From: Rhynchopus sp. YZ270_cl-10
Taxonomy: Eukaryota > Euglenozoa > Diplonemea > Diplonemida > Diplonemidae
Assembly (NCBI GenBank): GCA_964035575.1
Contig: OZ037905.1
Coordinates: forward strand, 769,001 to 833,000
DNA length: 64,000 bases
Direction: 5' to 3'
Shown here: piece after piece, positions 1 to 10,704 of the stretch
How positions within the stretch are numbered: the first letter of the stretch is position 1
How the letters are laid out: every line of letters begins with the position of its first letter
Translations under genes and position numbers: made by a program
Notes under the pieces: generated by a model
What the model was told of the DNA's origin: nothing
The model's input: the letters and a program-made list of their open reading frames with translations, nothing else
Databases searched by the model: none

Positions 1-1251
1 GTCGGCAAGAGCTGTGTGGATAGACTCGTATTCGGTCAACCACGCAGTGCGAGGAGGTGCACTGTCCTGTCCGAGCAGGGCGGACGCAAACTCGCGTCCG
101 TCCACCACAGGCTGGTCAATGCCAGCAAGCTTCAGAAGCGTTGGGAAAAGGTCAACATTACCGGCGATGTCAGGCAACTCCACGCCTGCAGCAATGCCAG
201 GTCCGTGTGCAAACAGGGGGATGCGAATGTCGGTCTCATACGGGTGAAGCTTTGCTGTGGCAACACGCCACTGGCCAAGCTTGAAGCCGTGGTCCGAGGT
301 GTAGAAGAAGTAGGTGTTGTCTGTCAGGCCGTATTTATCCAGACGTTCGTACACACCCTCCACAAGGTCGTCTACGGAGAGAAGCGACCTCCACCTGTCA
401 CGATGGTGCTCGTCAATCCAACATTCAAGGTCCTCAGACATCGGTCCATTCTGCCTGATGTGTGTAGTCTTGTTGGGCGACTCCACACCAAAGTTGGGTG
501 TACGTGGCGCCTTCAAGTCACTGAACTCATTCTCGTACCAAGGTGCAGGTTGCGAAGGGCAGTGCGGTGCATGCGGGCCGAGGTACATGAAGAAAGGAAG
601 TGCGTCCCTCGCCACGACGTCGTCGAGCCATGCCAGACTGCGGTTGCCGATCTGCGACGTCTGGTACGGTGTGCCGTAGATGGGGTTCGTTTTGTTGATC
701 GTCTCCATAGTGCCGTTCACGTCCCCAGCCGTGGCGTTGTAGTTGAACCACTGCAATCCCATATATTCGGAGATCGCCCAAGGTGAGCTGATGTACGACA
801 CAGATTTCTTCTCAGCGAGCGCAGGAAGCATGCTCGTTTGGTCGTTTGTCACCTTCCCGAAGATGCCTGTGGAGTAGCCGTTGGAGTGGAACTTGCCGAA
901 CAGTCCGTGCTCAGGGTCGGACACATTTCCAGTGTCAACGTGCATGCATCCAGTCCCGTTCACACCACGGATGTTGTGGAAGTAGCGTCCCGTGAAAAAC
1001 TCTGTCCTGCTTGGGCAGCAGATAGGTGTGGCCACGAAGAAGTTTGTCATCGCCGCCCCCTGGTGGAGGACACGCTCCTGCAGCTTCGGCTGTGCCTCGA
1101 TGCTGCCCCACTTGGTGTAGACGTCCTCACTGCCAAGCTTCATGTCTTGGTCGTCTGTCAGAAGGAACACAAAGTTCGGTTTCCCTGCACCCGCGCCTGC
1201 TGCTGCCAGCAGTGCGGCCTGCGACACGACCGCAAGCGTCTTCGTCCACAT
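1..1251 (-). CDS. GNS-type sulfatase, copy 0 (C-terminus beyond window)
   Basis: The frame is open from the ATG at 1251 to the left edge (417 codons), so only the N-terminal three quarters are seen. A hydrophobic Ala-rich signal peptide (MWTKTLAVVSQAALLAAAG) is followed by the metal-binding motif LTDDQD and by PICCPSR, the sulfatase signature in which the first Cys (residue 78) is converted to formylglycine. GPHAPH and SDHGFKLGQWRV, further active-site motifs of the family, are also present. The family hydrolyses sulfate esters. The spacing and the DHG..GQ motif are most like N-acetylglucosamine-6-sulfatase (GNS). The start is chosen because the same MWTK signal peptide begins three of the paralogues. 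It is the leftmost member of a head-to-tail array. Substrate is unknown. Confidence 0.88.
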   Translation of the reverse strand, partial: MWTKTLAVVSQAALLAAAGAGAGKPNFVFLLTDDQDMKLGSEDVYTKWGSIEAQPKLQERVLHQGAAMTNFFVATPICCPSRTEFFTGRYFHNIRGVNGTGCMHVDTGNVSDPEHGLFGKFHSNGYSTGIFGKVTNDQTSMLPALAEKKSVSYISSPWAISEYMGLQWFNYNATAGDVNGTMETINKTNPIYGTPYQTSQIGNRSLAWLDDVVARDALPFFMYLGPHAPHCPSQPAPWYENEFSDLKAPRTPNFGVESPNKTTHIRQNGPMSEDLECWIDEHHRDRWRSLLSVDDLVEGVYERLDKYGLTDNTYFFYTSDHGFKLGQWRVATAKLHPYETDIRIPLFAHGPGIAAGVELPDIAGNVDLFPTLLKLAGIDQPVVDGREFASALLGQDSAPPRTAWLTEYESIHTALAD

Positions 1252-1767
1252 TATATTTACTGTCTGTTGTGATGGATAAATGGTGTTTGCATCAGGAATC
1301 AATGGGGAAACATTTGGAGCACTACCGTTTTTCCTCTCCTCTCTAACACAGGCAGACACAACACAAGCATTTCCTTGAGGTGCAAGCACAAAGACGCACA
1401 ACACACCTTGCAAAGGAACGTTAGAACACGCCACGGGCACGTTCTGTCTACTAGCGCGCATCCACTCTGTGCGTAGATACACCTTTTTCAGCGTGAGGAT
1501 GCACCCCACTACCAATGGTAGCCCTTTGTATATTTTCAACCACTCTCTGCAAACCTCCACGTGTCCTGCTAAGACCGCATCTATGAGTGTCACAGCATGT
1601 TGCTGTTTCTCCGGATAGAAGTCAGTGTGAAGCAGCCAGGCAGTGGCGTAAAGAAGCAAAAGTGATAGACACGTTCCTTCAGTTCTTCGGTGTTAACAGT
1701 AAGCAATGCACCCAGTTAATCACCTAACAAACGAATCGGGGCTGCACCAACCACAACAAAAAGAAAT

Positions 1768-1811
1768 AGTTCATAAGATGAACCTAAGCCTCTCTTGTGC
1801 TTAGTTATCTT
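1768..1811 (+). repeat. Family-A hairpin repeat
   Basis: gatgaacctaagcctctc..tgcttagt form, with two extra bases in the loop. Confidence 0.65.
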
Positions 1812-2540
1812 AACAAAACAAACAATACATTCTTACGACACACATCTGAACAAAGACTAACTGACGGTCTGATGGACCCAGTAACATGGCGGGCACGCAA
1901 AAGCGAAATGATTGCATGCAAACACCTTATGAATACGCTCAACAGATGCAGGCACAAACATTGCCCCCCAAAGAAAAAGAAACAAAATGAACTGAAGAAA
2001 CCCCCCACACAACAACAACACGAGTAAGCAATGAAAGGTGGTGGGAACTGTGGGATACACGCACAAGATAAGAAATGATGGGACTGCAACAACGACAAGC
2101 CCATAACACTCTTCAAAAGGGGAGACGGGGAGGACACGCGAATACGACGGATATTCACACAGCAAAGGTGATGGCATCGGAAGTGAAGTTGATAACGTGC
2201 AAACACCTCTGGCATGCAGACACGCGATCCGAAACACACCATGCGATCTGCTGCGTAAACAGTATGTATCGTGACACTGAAGCTGGGAGGGGGGTGGGGT
2301 TTGCTTCAGATATCTGTATTTGGGGCAGTGTCGACAAGCTTCGGTCAAAAGAGACAGATTATGCACAACACCATTGAGAGCGGATGCTTGCAGACGGCAC
2401 ACCTCACCCAAGAGTGCGGCAGAGACAGCACAAAAGGCATCTCTGTCTTGCTCATTTTAGGAGGTGTGTTCGCAATTAGCATTCCACGGGGAGCGTTCTT
2501 GGATATTTCAAAGGGGATAAAAACCATGATAAAAAAAAAG

Positions 2541-2580
2541 TGAATAGCTGGTACCCTAAGCCTCTGGTGCCTAGTCACCT
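2541..2580 (+). repeat. Family-A hairpin repeat (diverged)
   Basis: ccctaagcctctggtgcctagtcacct; stem one mismatch. Confidence 0.55.
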
Positions 2581-2638
2581 CGAGTCCTAAAGATATAATT
2601 GCCATGGGAAAAAGGGGGGGATAAGGGAGGGGTGCGGT

Positions 2639-4276
2639 CTAAGGGCAGGACGCACCCTTGCACGCATAGTACTCGTTCATCTCAATCGCAAGAGCGTGGC
2701 GTGTCGACGGCGGAAGCGTGTCGTAAAGGTTCTTCACCTGGTAGAGGTCCTCCGCCACGTTGTAGTACTCGTAGTACGTTTCGCAGCCCGGGCAGAATTC
2801 CCAGGTCTTGACGTACTCGATGTACTGTGTGTCGTGTGTTGCGTTGATGCGGCGGAGTGAGCGGAAGTTGTTGGACACGAGGGAGTCGGTCATGTAGCAG
2901 TTGCCGTCTCCCACGGTCTCGACCTCGACACAGTCCTCCTTGGGCACAACACCGCTGGGTGAGTTGGGGATGGGCAGCTTGCAGCCAACGAAGCCTTCTG
3001 GGTAGTACACTTTCGTGTTTGAGTATCTTGTGTGTACCGATTCGTATTCGCTCAACCATGCCGTTCTCGGCTCGTGTTCTGTCTTCTGTCCAAGCAGCAC
3101 AGAGGCGAACTCCTTCCCATCCACCTCTGACACGTCCTGATCAATGCCAGCAAGCTTCATCAGAGTCGGGAAGAAGTCGACGTTGCCGGTCACCTCAGAG
3201 AGGGTGACGTCTGTGCCAATGCCAGGCCCACGCGCAAACAGGGGGATGCGAATGTCAGTCTCATACGGGTGGTACTTAGCTGTGGCAACACGCCACTGGC
3301 CAAGCTTGTACCCGTGGTCCGAGGTGTAGAAGAAGTATGTGTTGTCTGTCAGGCCGTGCTTCTCCAGACGTTCGTACACAGCCTCCACAAGGTCGTCCAC
3401 AGACAGAAGCGACTGCCACCTCGTGCGATGGTGTTGGTCCGTCCAGCACTGCATATCCTCCGACAGCTCCTGGTTCTGCCTGATGTGTGCAGTCTTGTTA
3501 GGCGACTCCACGTTGAAGTTGGGTGTACGTGGCGCCTTCAAGTCCGGGAACGTGTCAGCATACCAAGGTGCAGGCATACAGGGAAGGTGCGGTGCATGCG
3601 GGCCGAGGTACATGAAGAAAGGAAGTGCGTCCCTCGCCACGACGTCGTCGAGCCATGCCAGACTGCGGTTGCCGATCTGCGACGTCTGGTACGGTGAGCC
3701 ATAGATGGGGTTCGTCGCGTTGATAGTTTCCAAAGTGCCGTTCACGTCCCCAGCCGTGGCGTTGTAGTTGAACCACTGCAATCCCATGTAATCAGAGATC
3801 GCCCAAGGCGAGCTGATGTACGACACAGACTTCTTCGCGACAAGATCCGGAAGCATCGTTGGCTGGTCGTTGGTGGTCTTCCCGAAGATGCCTGTGGAGT
3901 AGCCATTGGAGTGGAACTTACCGAACAGTCCGTGCTCAGGGTCGGACACATTTCCGGTGTCAGCATGCATGCACCCAGTCCCGTTCACACCACGGACGTT
4001 GTGGAAGTAGCGTCCCGTAAAGAACTCTGTCCTGCTTGGGCAGCAGATAGGTGTGGCCACGAAGAAGTTTGTCATCGCCGCCCCCTGGTGGAGGACACGC
4101 TCCTGCAGCTTCGGCTGTGCCTCGATGCTGCCCCACTTGGTGTAGACGTCCTCACTGCCAAGCTTCATGTCTTGGTCGTCTGTCAGAAGGAACACAAAGT
4201 TCGGTTTTCCTGCACCCGCGCCTGCTGCTGCCAGCAGTGCGGCCTGCGACACAACTGCAAGCGTCTTCGTCCACAT
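2639..4276 (-). CDS. GNS-type sulfatase, copy 1
   Basis: Single-exon gene of 545 residues. Signal peptide at residues 1-22, metal ligands Asp33/Asp34, and formylglycine site Cys78 in ICCPSR. GPHAPH lies in the middle of the protein and SDHGYKLGQWRV about two thirds along. The C-terminus ends in the Cys pair CKGASCP. Several N-x-S/T sites fit passage through the secretory pathway. The open frame extends 61 codons upstream, but that stretch has no counterpart in the paralogues and would bury the signal peptide, so the ATG at 4276 is preferred. It shares long near-identical blocks with copy 0. Predicted role is desulfation of a sulfated glycan; no individual substrate residue can be assigned by eye. 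Confidence 0.9.
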   Translation of the reverse strand: MWTKTLAVVSQAALLAAAGAGAGKPNFVFLLTDDQDMKLGSEDVYTKWGSIEAQPKLQERVLHQGAAMTNFFVATPICCPSRTEFFTGRYFHNVRGVNGTGCMHADTGNVSDPEHGLFGKFHSNGYSTGIFGKTTNDQPTMLPDLVAKKSVSYISSPWAISDYMGLQWFNYNATAGDVNGTLETINATNPIYGSPYQTSQIGNRSLAWLDDVVARDALPFFMYLGPHAPHLPCMPAPWYADTFPDLKAPRTPNFNVESPNKTAHIRQNQELSEDMQCWTDQHHRTRWQSLLSVDDLVEAVYERLEKHGLTDNTYFFYTSDHGYKLGQWRVATAKYHPYETDIRIPLFARGPGIGTDVTLSEVTGNVDFFPTLMKLAGIDQDVSEVDGKEFASVLLGQKTEHEPRTAWLSEYESVHTRYSNTKVYYPEGFVGCKLPIPNSPSGVVPKEDCVEVETVGDGNCYMTDSLVSNNFRSLRRINATHDTQYIEYVKTWEFCPGCETYYEYYNVAEDLYQVKNLYDTLPPSTRHALAIEMNEYYACKGASCP

Positions 4277-4690
4277 TGTTCTAGAAGGTTCTGCGATAGT
4301 GATTGAAGACACGACGACAACGCAACATCTGTGTACAAAGGCAATGGGAGACAGGAGAGCATCTTTGTTTTTCACGTTCATTGCTTCATCACCATCTAGC
4401 TGGCCAACGCCTCTATGGACGAACGCCCTAGAACCACGTCCACACCTATCAGGCATCAACTGTTTTCAAGAAACGGCTTTGCTAATGGGCATCAGATGGG
4501 TTCTTGCGTTAAAAAAAATTGAAGAGACGGGTAATGGGGGAACACGCACGAAAAAAAAACAGAGAGAGATGGGGTGCGTGTGCTTGTCTGCTCGCTTGCA
4601 GAAAAAAAAAACTGTTGTTTGCTCATAGACCACAGGGCAGCCATGATTTTTTTTTCGCAGGGTCAGGCTTTGCACAGAAAAAGAAAATAA

Positions 4691-4735
4691 TAGGTTTCCT
4701 AAGATGAACCTAAGCCTCTCTCCTGCTTAGTCGCC
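4691..4735 (+). repeat. Family-A hairpin repeat
   Basis: aagatgaacctaagcctctc, then tcctgcttagtcgcc; about 415 bases upstream of sulfatase copy 1. Confidence 0.65.
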
Positions 4736-4960
4736 AAAAAAAAAAGGGGGGGCATTTTAGTCACTGCGCTCAAGGCTTCGTAGATGCTTTTGGTTCTTTA
4801 TTTGGATGCACGCAACACTTCGTTCTGGTCACAATATGTGTTCTGTTCACTGACGCAAAGGAGGGGGGTATTTGAACAGTGCATCGTGAAGTGCGAAGCA
4901 TTGGCACAATGGGGATGGGGGAGTAGGAATGTAGGAGAGATCACTGAAAAGAAAAGAAAA

Positions 4961-5002
4961 GTTTATAAGATGATCCTAAGCCTCTCGTGCTTAGTCACCT
5001 TA
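4961..5002 (+). repeat. Family-A hairpin repeat
   Basis: gtttataagatgatcctaag, then the loop and gcttagtcacct: close to consensus. Confidence 0.75.
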
Positions 5003-5250
5003 GAAAATTGATAATCGAGAGGTGAATGTGATAAACGTGCTGACACACCTCAAGGCGGAGTGCGAGAGGGGGGGGAAGGGAAAAAGCTGAGATGAACCTG
5101 AGCCTCGCCTAAAAGGGGGGAAAAAGCTGTGGTTTGTTGATGTAGGGAGGCACCTCTGACTATGCCAGCCATCCGGATGAAAGCACAAAAAAAAAAAAAA
5201 AAAAGCATCGCCAAGAAAACCACATTTCTCTTTCTGCAGGTGCGGCGAAA

Positions 5251-5290
5251 GAGAAGTTGAAAGTGCAAACGCCGTTCGGACGCAAACACT
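5251..5290 (+). repeat. Family-B short repeat
   Basis: gaagttgaaagtgcaaacgc, then cgttcggacgcaaacact. Confidence 0.6.
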
Positions 5291-5669
5291 GACAAAACCT
5301 GCAAAAGAAACAAACGGCACACAATAAAAAAAAAATATGAAACCCGATGGCAGCCATCGCCACGCACAAGGGGGGGCGAAGAAGTTACACGGATAAAAAG
5401 AGAGCTAATGGTGTTTGAGGGGGGAGGGGTGAGGGGGGAGCTGTTGCACCGCACACCACTCTGTTCGAGGCAGAGCGCGGCGAAGTGCCAAACAGCAGAA
5501 ACCACTGTACACGTTAAGAGAAAGCTTTGACCAGAGGCACTCGTTTTTGAGGGCAAGCCCAGCGCGTTCAGAAAGCTCCAAAGCTGTCGCTGCGGAACTC
5601 CCCATACAAAAAAACACGCGCGGCATCGCCCTAATTACTCTGCTCAAAAAGTAAGGTTTTGAAGGAAAA

Positions 5670-5709
5670 AAAGTTGATAGTGCACAACGCCTCTGGGACG
5701 CAGGGCACT
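5670..5709 (+). repeat. Family-B short repeat
   Basis: agttgatagtgcacaacgcc, then tctgggacgcagggcact; AGTGC...GCACT can pair. Confidence 0.65.
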
Positions 5710-5866
5710 GACACTCCGCGGGGTTATCGAACCCCGTAGTGTTGTACTCAGGAGTTGCTGACAGGGAAACTGTAAGCAGACACACAGTCATTTCAAAACA
5801 AAAAGAAACAAAAAAAAAGGGGGGGACATCTGTAACCATGTACACTCAGCAATATGCTATAGCGGT

Positions 5867-7501
5867 CTAAGGGCAGGACGCACCCTTGCAGTTGGCGTAC
5901 TCCTTCAGCTCCGCAGCAAGGGTGTCGCGTGTCTCCTGCGGGAGGGTGTAGTAAAGGTTCTTCACCTGGTAGAGGTCCTCCGCCACGTTGTAGTACTCGT
6001 ACCAGATGGGGCATGTGGGGCACCAATCCCAGGAGCCTGCGTACTCGATGTACTGTGTGTCGTGTGTTGCGTTGATGCGGCGGAGGGCATGGAAGTTGTT
6101 GGACTTAGCGCTGTCGATCCACCAGCAGTTGCCTGTCCCTGTTGTGTTCTGCTCGACACAGAGCTCAGTGTTTCCAGACGGGCCTGAGGGGAGAGGTCCC
6201 CCGCAGGTGTCTGTGGTCCATGACTTTGGCGTCCACATCTGGGAGTGGTTGCTCCATAGGTTGGTGTTGGACTCACGCTCGTTGAGCCAGGCTGTCCTTC
6301 TCGGGGGGTGCTCCTTGCCTAGCAGCAGGGAGGCAAACTCCTTCCCGTCAACCTCTGCCGGCTCTTCGATGCCTGCCAGCGCCAGAAGTGTTGGGAAGAA
6401 GTCGACATTGCCTGCAATCTCTGCGCGCACCTCTCCACTCTTAATGCCAGGCCCACGCGCAAAGAAGGGAACACGAATGTCGGTCTCGTACGGGTGCTGC
6501 TTCGACGTAGGTACACGCCACTGGCCAAGCTTGTACCCGTGGTCCGAGGTGTAGAAGAAGTAGGTGTTGTCCATCAGACCGTGCCTCTCCAGACGTTCGT
6601 ACACAGCCTCCACAAGGTCGTCCACGGAGAGAAGCGACCTCCACCTGTCACGGAAGTGCTGGTCCTCCCAGCATTTGATGGTGTCGCTCATCGGAGGGTT
6701 TTGCCTGATGTGCGGTGTCTTGTCGGGGCTCTCCACGTTGTAGTTCGGTGTGCGTGGTGCTCTTGAGTCGTTGAACTCGCCTTCGTACCACGGGGCAGGG
6801 TCAGCGGGGTAGTGCGGTGCATGCGGGCCGAGGTAGAGGAAGAAAGGGTAGGCCTCCTTCGCCACGACGTCGTCGAGCCACTCCATGCTGCGGTTGCCGA
6901 TCTGCGTTGTCTGGTATGCTGTGCCGTAGATGGGTGCATCGGCGTCGAGTGTCTCGATGGTGCCGTTCTTGTCGCCTGCAGAGGCGTTGAAGTTGAAGTA
7001 ACGCATCCCGAAGAAGTCGTTGTAGTCAATAGGCGAGCTGATGTACGAAGCAGATCCCTTAGACACAATGTTGTACAGCTCCGGCAGCTGGTCGTTGGTG
7101 GTCTTCCCGAAGATGCCTGTAGAGTAACCATGGGCGTGGAACTTCCCAAACAGTCCGTGCTCAGGGCTCGACACATTCACAGTGTCGACGTGCATGCAGC
7201 CAGTACCGTTCACACCACGGACGTTGTGGAAGTAGCGTCCCGTAAAGTACTCTGTCCTGCTTGGGCAGCAGATCGGTGTGTTCACAAAGAAGTTCTTCAT
7301 CGCAGTCCCACCGTTAAGAAGACGTTCCTGCACAACCGGCTGCGCAGCGACACTGCCCCATTTGGTGTAGATATCCTCAGTACCAAGCCTCATGTCTTGG
7401 TCGTCTGTCAGAAGGAACACAAAGTTCGGCTTCCCTGCACCCGCGCCTGCTGCTGCCAGCAGTGCAGCCTGCGACACGACCGCAAGCGTCTTCGTCCACA
7501 T
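5867..7501 (-). CDS. GNS-type sulfatase, copy 2
   Basis: Single-exon gene of 544 residues beginning with the shared MWTK signal peptide. Cys78 of ICCPSR is the formylglycine precursor, with Asp33/Asp34 as metal ligands. The motif YTSDHGYKLGQWRV and the closing CKGASCP are intact. The central block (about residues 200-300, with YEGEFNDSRAPRTPNYN and the following HIRQNPPM) is almost the same at DNA level as in copies 3 and 5, whereas the N-terminus matches copies 0, 1 and 4. This mosaic pattern suggests exchange between array members. A TTTAG acceptor-like site lies about 27 bases before the ATG. Confidence 0.9.
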   Translation of the reverse strand: MWTKTLAVVSQAALLAAAGAGAGKPNFVFLLTDDQDMRLGTEDIYTKWGSVAAQPVVQERLLNGGTAMKNFFVNTPICCPSRTEYFTGRYFHNVRGVNGTGCMHVDTVNVSSPEHGLFGKFHAHGYSTGIFGKTTNDQLPELYNIVSKGSASYISSPIDYNDFFGMRYFNFNASAGDKNGTIETLDADAPIYGTAYQTTQIGNRSMEWLDDVVAKEAYPFFLYLGPHAPHYPADPAPWYEGEFNDSRAPRTPNYNVESPDKTPHIRQNPPMSDTIKCWEDQHFRDRWRSLLSVDDLVEAVYERLERHGLMDNTYFFYTSDHGYKLGQWRVPTSKQHPYETDIRVPFFARGPGIKSGEVRAEIAGNVDFFPTLLALAGIEEPAEVDGKEFASLLLGKEHPPRRTAWLNERESNTNLWSNHSQMWTPKSWTTDTCGGPLPSGPSGNTELCVEQNTTGTGNCWWIDSAKSNNFHALRRINATHDTQYIEYAGSWDWCPTCPIWYEYYNVAEDLYQVKNLYYTLPQETRDTLAAELKEYANCKGASCP

Positions 7502-8037
7502 TGCAAGAGACTTCGTATCAGTGCCCTAAAGTATTATTTATTAGTGTCGCTCCTGTTGGGGGATGTTCTGTGGTGTCAAAAAAAAAAAAATCAGACGTCA
7601 AAATGAATGCACCCTTGATTTACTTTTGAAAACTTGCAGTGGCTTGCCCGTCGGTATATATTCTCACAGCCCAAAACAGCGCTTGGCATATCCCATGCGC
7701 TGACTAAGAACTGGACGCAACGTTCCCACCACACGCAAAACAAGTAACCGAAACAAACAACCACACATGGCAACAGGCACTCGAACAAAAACAAAACAAA
7801 AAAAAAGCACAGGAAAACGGGTGCTACCTGAAAGCAGCCTTGTCATCTTTACACGTGTGAGAAGCCGCTGAAGCTGGGACAGAGCTCCCAACAATAAGAC
7901 CTCCAACCTCACGTAAATAGACAAAGGTCTGCTCACTGATGCGCACAACAGTCCGTTGATTGAGATGTCTCACTCTGGCACGCAATTCAAGGGAGGGGGT
8001 GAAGGGGAGGTATGGCCGCAAGGTAAGGCATAGCCCT
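7502..8037. other. Spacer between sulfatase copies 2 and 3
   Basis: 536 bases with poly-A runs. No gene or clear repeat was recognised. Confidence 0.5.
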
Positions 8038-9651
8038 CTAAGGGCAGGACGCGCCCTTGCACGCGGAGTACGCGTTCAACTCAGATGCAAGAGCATCACG
8101 TGTCTCCTGCGGGAGGGTGTAGTAAAGGTTCTTCACCTGGTAGAGGTCTTCCGCCACGTTGTAGTACTCGTACCAGATGGGGCATGTGGGGCACCAATCC
8201 CAGTTGGCTGCGTACTCGATGTACTGTGTGTCGTGTGTTGCGTTGATGCGGCGGAGGGCACGGAATGTGTTGGACTTGAGGGACTCTACGATCCAGCACC
8301 TGCCTGTCCCTGTTGTGTTCTGCTCCGCACAGAGCGACGCGTCGATGAGGCCCTCAGGCGAGTTCGGGAGGGGGCCGCCACAGTCAAAGCCTTCGGGTGT
8401 CCAGATGGTGGAGTGGTCGCTGTACGAGTTGCTTGTGGCCTCACGCTCGTTGAGCCAGGCAGTGCGTGCAGGGCTGCCGCTGCCCTCCTTCATGAGAGTT
8501 GCAAACTCCTTCCCGTCTACACCTGCAGGCAGGTCGATGCCAGCAAGCTTCAGGAGGGTTGGCATCAGGTCCACGTTACCGGTGATCTCCGGAAGCACGG
8601 CCGACGCCTCAATGCCAGGCCCACGCGCAAACAAAGGAACACGGATGTCGGTCTCATACGGGTGCTGCTTCGAAGTGGGTACACGCCACTGGCCAAGCTT
8701 GTACCCGTGGTCTGAGGTGTAGAAGAAGTACGTGTTGTCTGCAATATCGTACTTCTCCAGGCGTTGGTACACAGCCTCCACAAGGTCGTCCACGGAGAGA
8801 AGCGACCTCCACCTGTCACGGAAGTGCTGGTCCTCCCAGCATTTGATGGTGTCGCTCATCGGAGGGTTCTGCCTGATATGCGGTGTCTTGTCGGGGCTCT
8901 CCACGTTGTAGTTCGGTGTGCGTGGTGCTCTTGAGTCGTTGAACTCACCTTCGTACCACGGGGCAGGGTCGGCAGGGAAGTGCGGTGCATGCGGGCCGAG
9001 GTAGAGGAAGAAAGGGTAGGCCTCCTTAGCCACGACGTCGTCGAGCCACTCGAGACTGCGGTTGCCGATCTGCGTTGTCTGGTATGCTGTGCCGTAGATG
9101 GGTGCTGTTGTGTTGATCGTCTCGACACTTCCAGTGGTGTCCGAGGCAGCGTTGTAGTTGAAGTACGTCACCCCGTAGTAGTCGTTGAAGTCCAGCGGCG
9201 AGCTGATGAAGGACGCAGCCTTGTTGGCAACAATCTCCTTCAAGACAGTCTCCTGGTCGTTTGTCACCTTCCCGAAGATGCCGGTTGTGTATCCGTTGGA
9301 GTGGAACTGTCCAAACAGTCCTGTACCCGCATTCGAAACGTAAGATGTGTTGGCGTGCATGCAGCCAACCCCATCGGTTCCACGGACGTTGTGGAAGTAG
9401 CGTCCCGTGAAAAACTCTGTCCTGCTTGGGCAGCAGATCGGTGTGTTCACAAAGAAGTTCTTCATCGCAGTCCCACCGTTAAGAAGACGGTCCTGCACAA
9501 CCGGCTGCGCAGCGACACTGCCCCACTTGGTGTAGACGTCCTCTTGCCCGAGACGCATGTCTTGGTCGTCTGTCAGCATGAAAATAATGTTCGGCCGTTC
9601 TGCAGAGCAGAGTAGAGCCTGTGCGGCGCACACAAGCGTTGCCTTCCACAT
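8038..9651 (-). CDS. GNS-type sulfatase, copy 3 (different signal peptide)
   Basis: Single-exon gene of 537 residues. The signal peptide differs from copies 0, 1, 2 and 4 (MWKATLVCAAQALLC) and is followed directly by ERPNIIFMLTDDQD. The formylglycine Cys is residue 73 in ICCPSR. YTSDHGYKLGQWRV and the C-terminal CKGASCP are present. The open frame runs upstream to 9873, but the extra part is low-complexity and would displace the signal peptide. A pyrimidine-rich tract ending CACCTCAG lies 14 bases before the ATG. The middle of the gene is nearly identical to copy 2. The loop after Asp-His-Gly and the segment before the C-terminal domain differ among paralogues, so substrate preference may too. 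Confidence 0.9.
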   Translation of the reverse strand: MWKATLVCAAQALLCSAERPNIIFMLTDDQDMRLGQEDVYTKWGSVAAQPVVQDRLLNGGTAMKNFFVNTPICCPSRTEFFTGRYFHNVRGTDGVGCMHANTSYVSNAGTGLFGQFHSNGYTTGIFGKVTNDQETVLKEIVANKAASFISSPLDFNDYYGVTYFNYNAASDTTGSVETINTTAPIYGTAYQTTQIGNRSLEWLDDVVAKEAYPFFLYLGPHAPHFPADPAPWYEGEFNDSRAPRTPNYNVESPDKTPHIRQNPPMSDTIKCWEDQHFRDRWRSLLSVDDLVEAVYQRLEKYDIADNTYFFYTSDHGYKLGQWRVPTSKQHPYETDIRVPLFARGPGIEASAVLPEITGNVDLMPTLLKLAGIDLPAGVDGKEFATLMKEGSGSPARTAWLNEREATSNSYSDHSTIWTPEGFDCGGPLPNSPEGLIDASLCAEQNTTGTGRCWIVESLKSNTFRALRRINATHDTQYIEYAANWDWCPTCPIWYEYYNVAEDLYQVKNLYYTLPQETRDALASELNAYSACKGASCP

Positions 9652-10704
9652 GATACAAGAGCTCCTGAGGTGAGTGCGAGGGTGAGTGTGGGGGGTGCAG
9701 TGAAAAGGTAAAAGAGAGAGATGATTTCTATTATTTTCTATCGTGAACAAAAAAAAATGGCTGTACTCGAGAAGCCCACAATTCATTGCTCCGAATCGCC
9801 CCAATAAGGGGGGACACTGCAACAAAGTAAAAAAGGCAGAAAATATTGCCACCTTGACAAAAAAAAACGTCACCCCCTTTTGCCGTCAGCCCAGAGTCAC
9901 GAGGCTCTGTCACACCTTGGGGGAGGTGTGCGGGCTGTGTCCCTAAGAGGAAAAGGGAAACTGTCCCCCCTACTCAGTCGCAGTGTGGCACCGCTGTGTA
10001 GCACAGCAACAAACCTAAGCAAGAGACAGTACCAGTGAGCGTCACGCCTACCTCGGTAGGTTACAGTGGAAAAAGGAGAAAAAAGATCGGGTCTTTTGTT
10101 TGTGCGCTCAAAGCCGGGAAAACAAAAAGGTGAAAAAATGTGTTAAACTGAAGTACGGTTGTTGTGGTTAATTGAGTACTCAAAGAAAACAAGCAAGCTT
10201 CTGTTTTTTTTCAATCCGTTTTGTTTGCCCTGCAGCGCTGCCTCCAATCTTTTTAGAATTGACAACAAGTTGTTTTATCAAAAAAAAAAAAAAAAAAAAG
10301 AACACAAAGAAACACAGACACGAATACTGGGCCAGTGTATATCGAATGACGACTGCACCATACCCACTGAACACATCCCCTTGGCCTGTTTCAGGGCAGC
10401 AAAGAAGATGTGTTCGCAGGCGGTACGTATCTGGACAGGATATTCGTTACGAGAATTACATACTCACAACATACGTTGTATGTGCACACAGTCAGTTTAC
10501 ATGATCACTGTGCGCAAAATGGGAACAAAGAAAGGGAAGCATGGGGAAGAGAGAAAGAAACAGCAAGAAGAGCGAAACAAACGGGAAGGGGGGGAAGGGA
10601 GGGCTTCTTCAGCTGTAACCTATGAGGTAGGGCGTGGCGGTGTCTCCCGGAAATTATCCGCTGTCCGCGCCTTTATTGGAAAACAGACATAACACAGTAC
10701 CGTC
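9652..10704. other. Spacer between sulfatase copies 3 and 4
   Basis: No gene seen. A/T-rich with long A runs near 9840 and 10280. A short stretch near 10087-10130 (cgggtctttt..ctcaaagccggg) resembles one near 51590 and 54790 in the P450 spacers. Confidence 0.5.

Larger units (their letters stand above)
1252..2638. other. Spacer between sulfatase copies 0 and 1
   Basis: No convincing gene. The spacer is A/T-rich and contains family-A hairpin repeats near 1768 and 2541, and diverged family-B repeats near 1903 and 2181. The short open frames here are not conserved in the other sulfatase spacers. Confidence 0.6.
4277..5866. other. Spacer between sulfatase copies 1 and 2
   Basis: No gene seen. 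It holds family-A repeats (4691-4735, 4961-5002, and a partial near 5090), family-B repeats (5251-5290, 5670-5709), several poly-A/poly-G runs, and a strong imperfect hairpin at 5718-5750. Confidence 0.6.

Noticed and set aside
16-786. Plus-strand open frames opposite the sulfatase and P450 genes
   Set aside because: They recur at the same place opposite every paralogue and are antisense shadows of high-GC coding sequence.
2639-4459. N-terminal extensions upstream of the sulfatase and P450 start codons
   Set aside because: They are not conserved between paralogues, are low-complexity, and would bury the signal peptide or membrane anchor.
5690-5750. tRNA T-arm look-alike (GGGGTTCGATAACCCC on the minus strand)
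   Set aside because: The loop is 8 bases, and no acceptor, D or anticodon arms fit around it. It is kept only as a hairpin.
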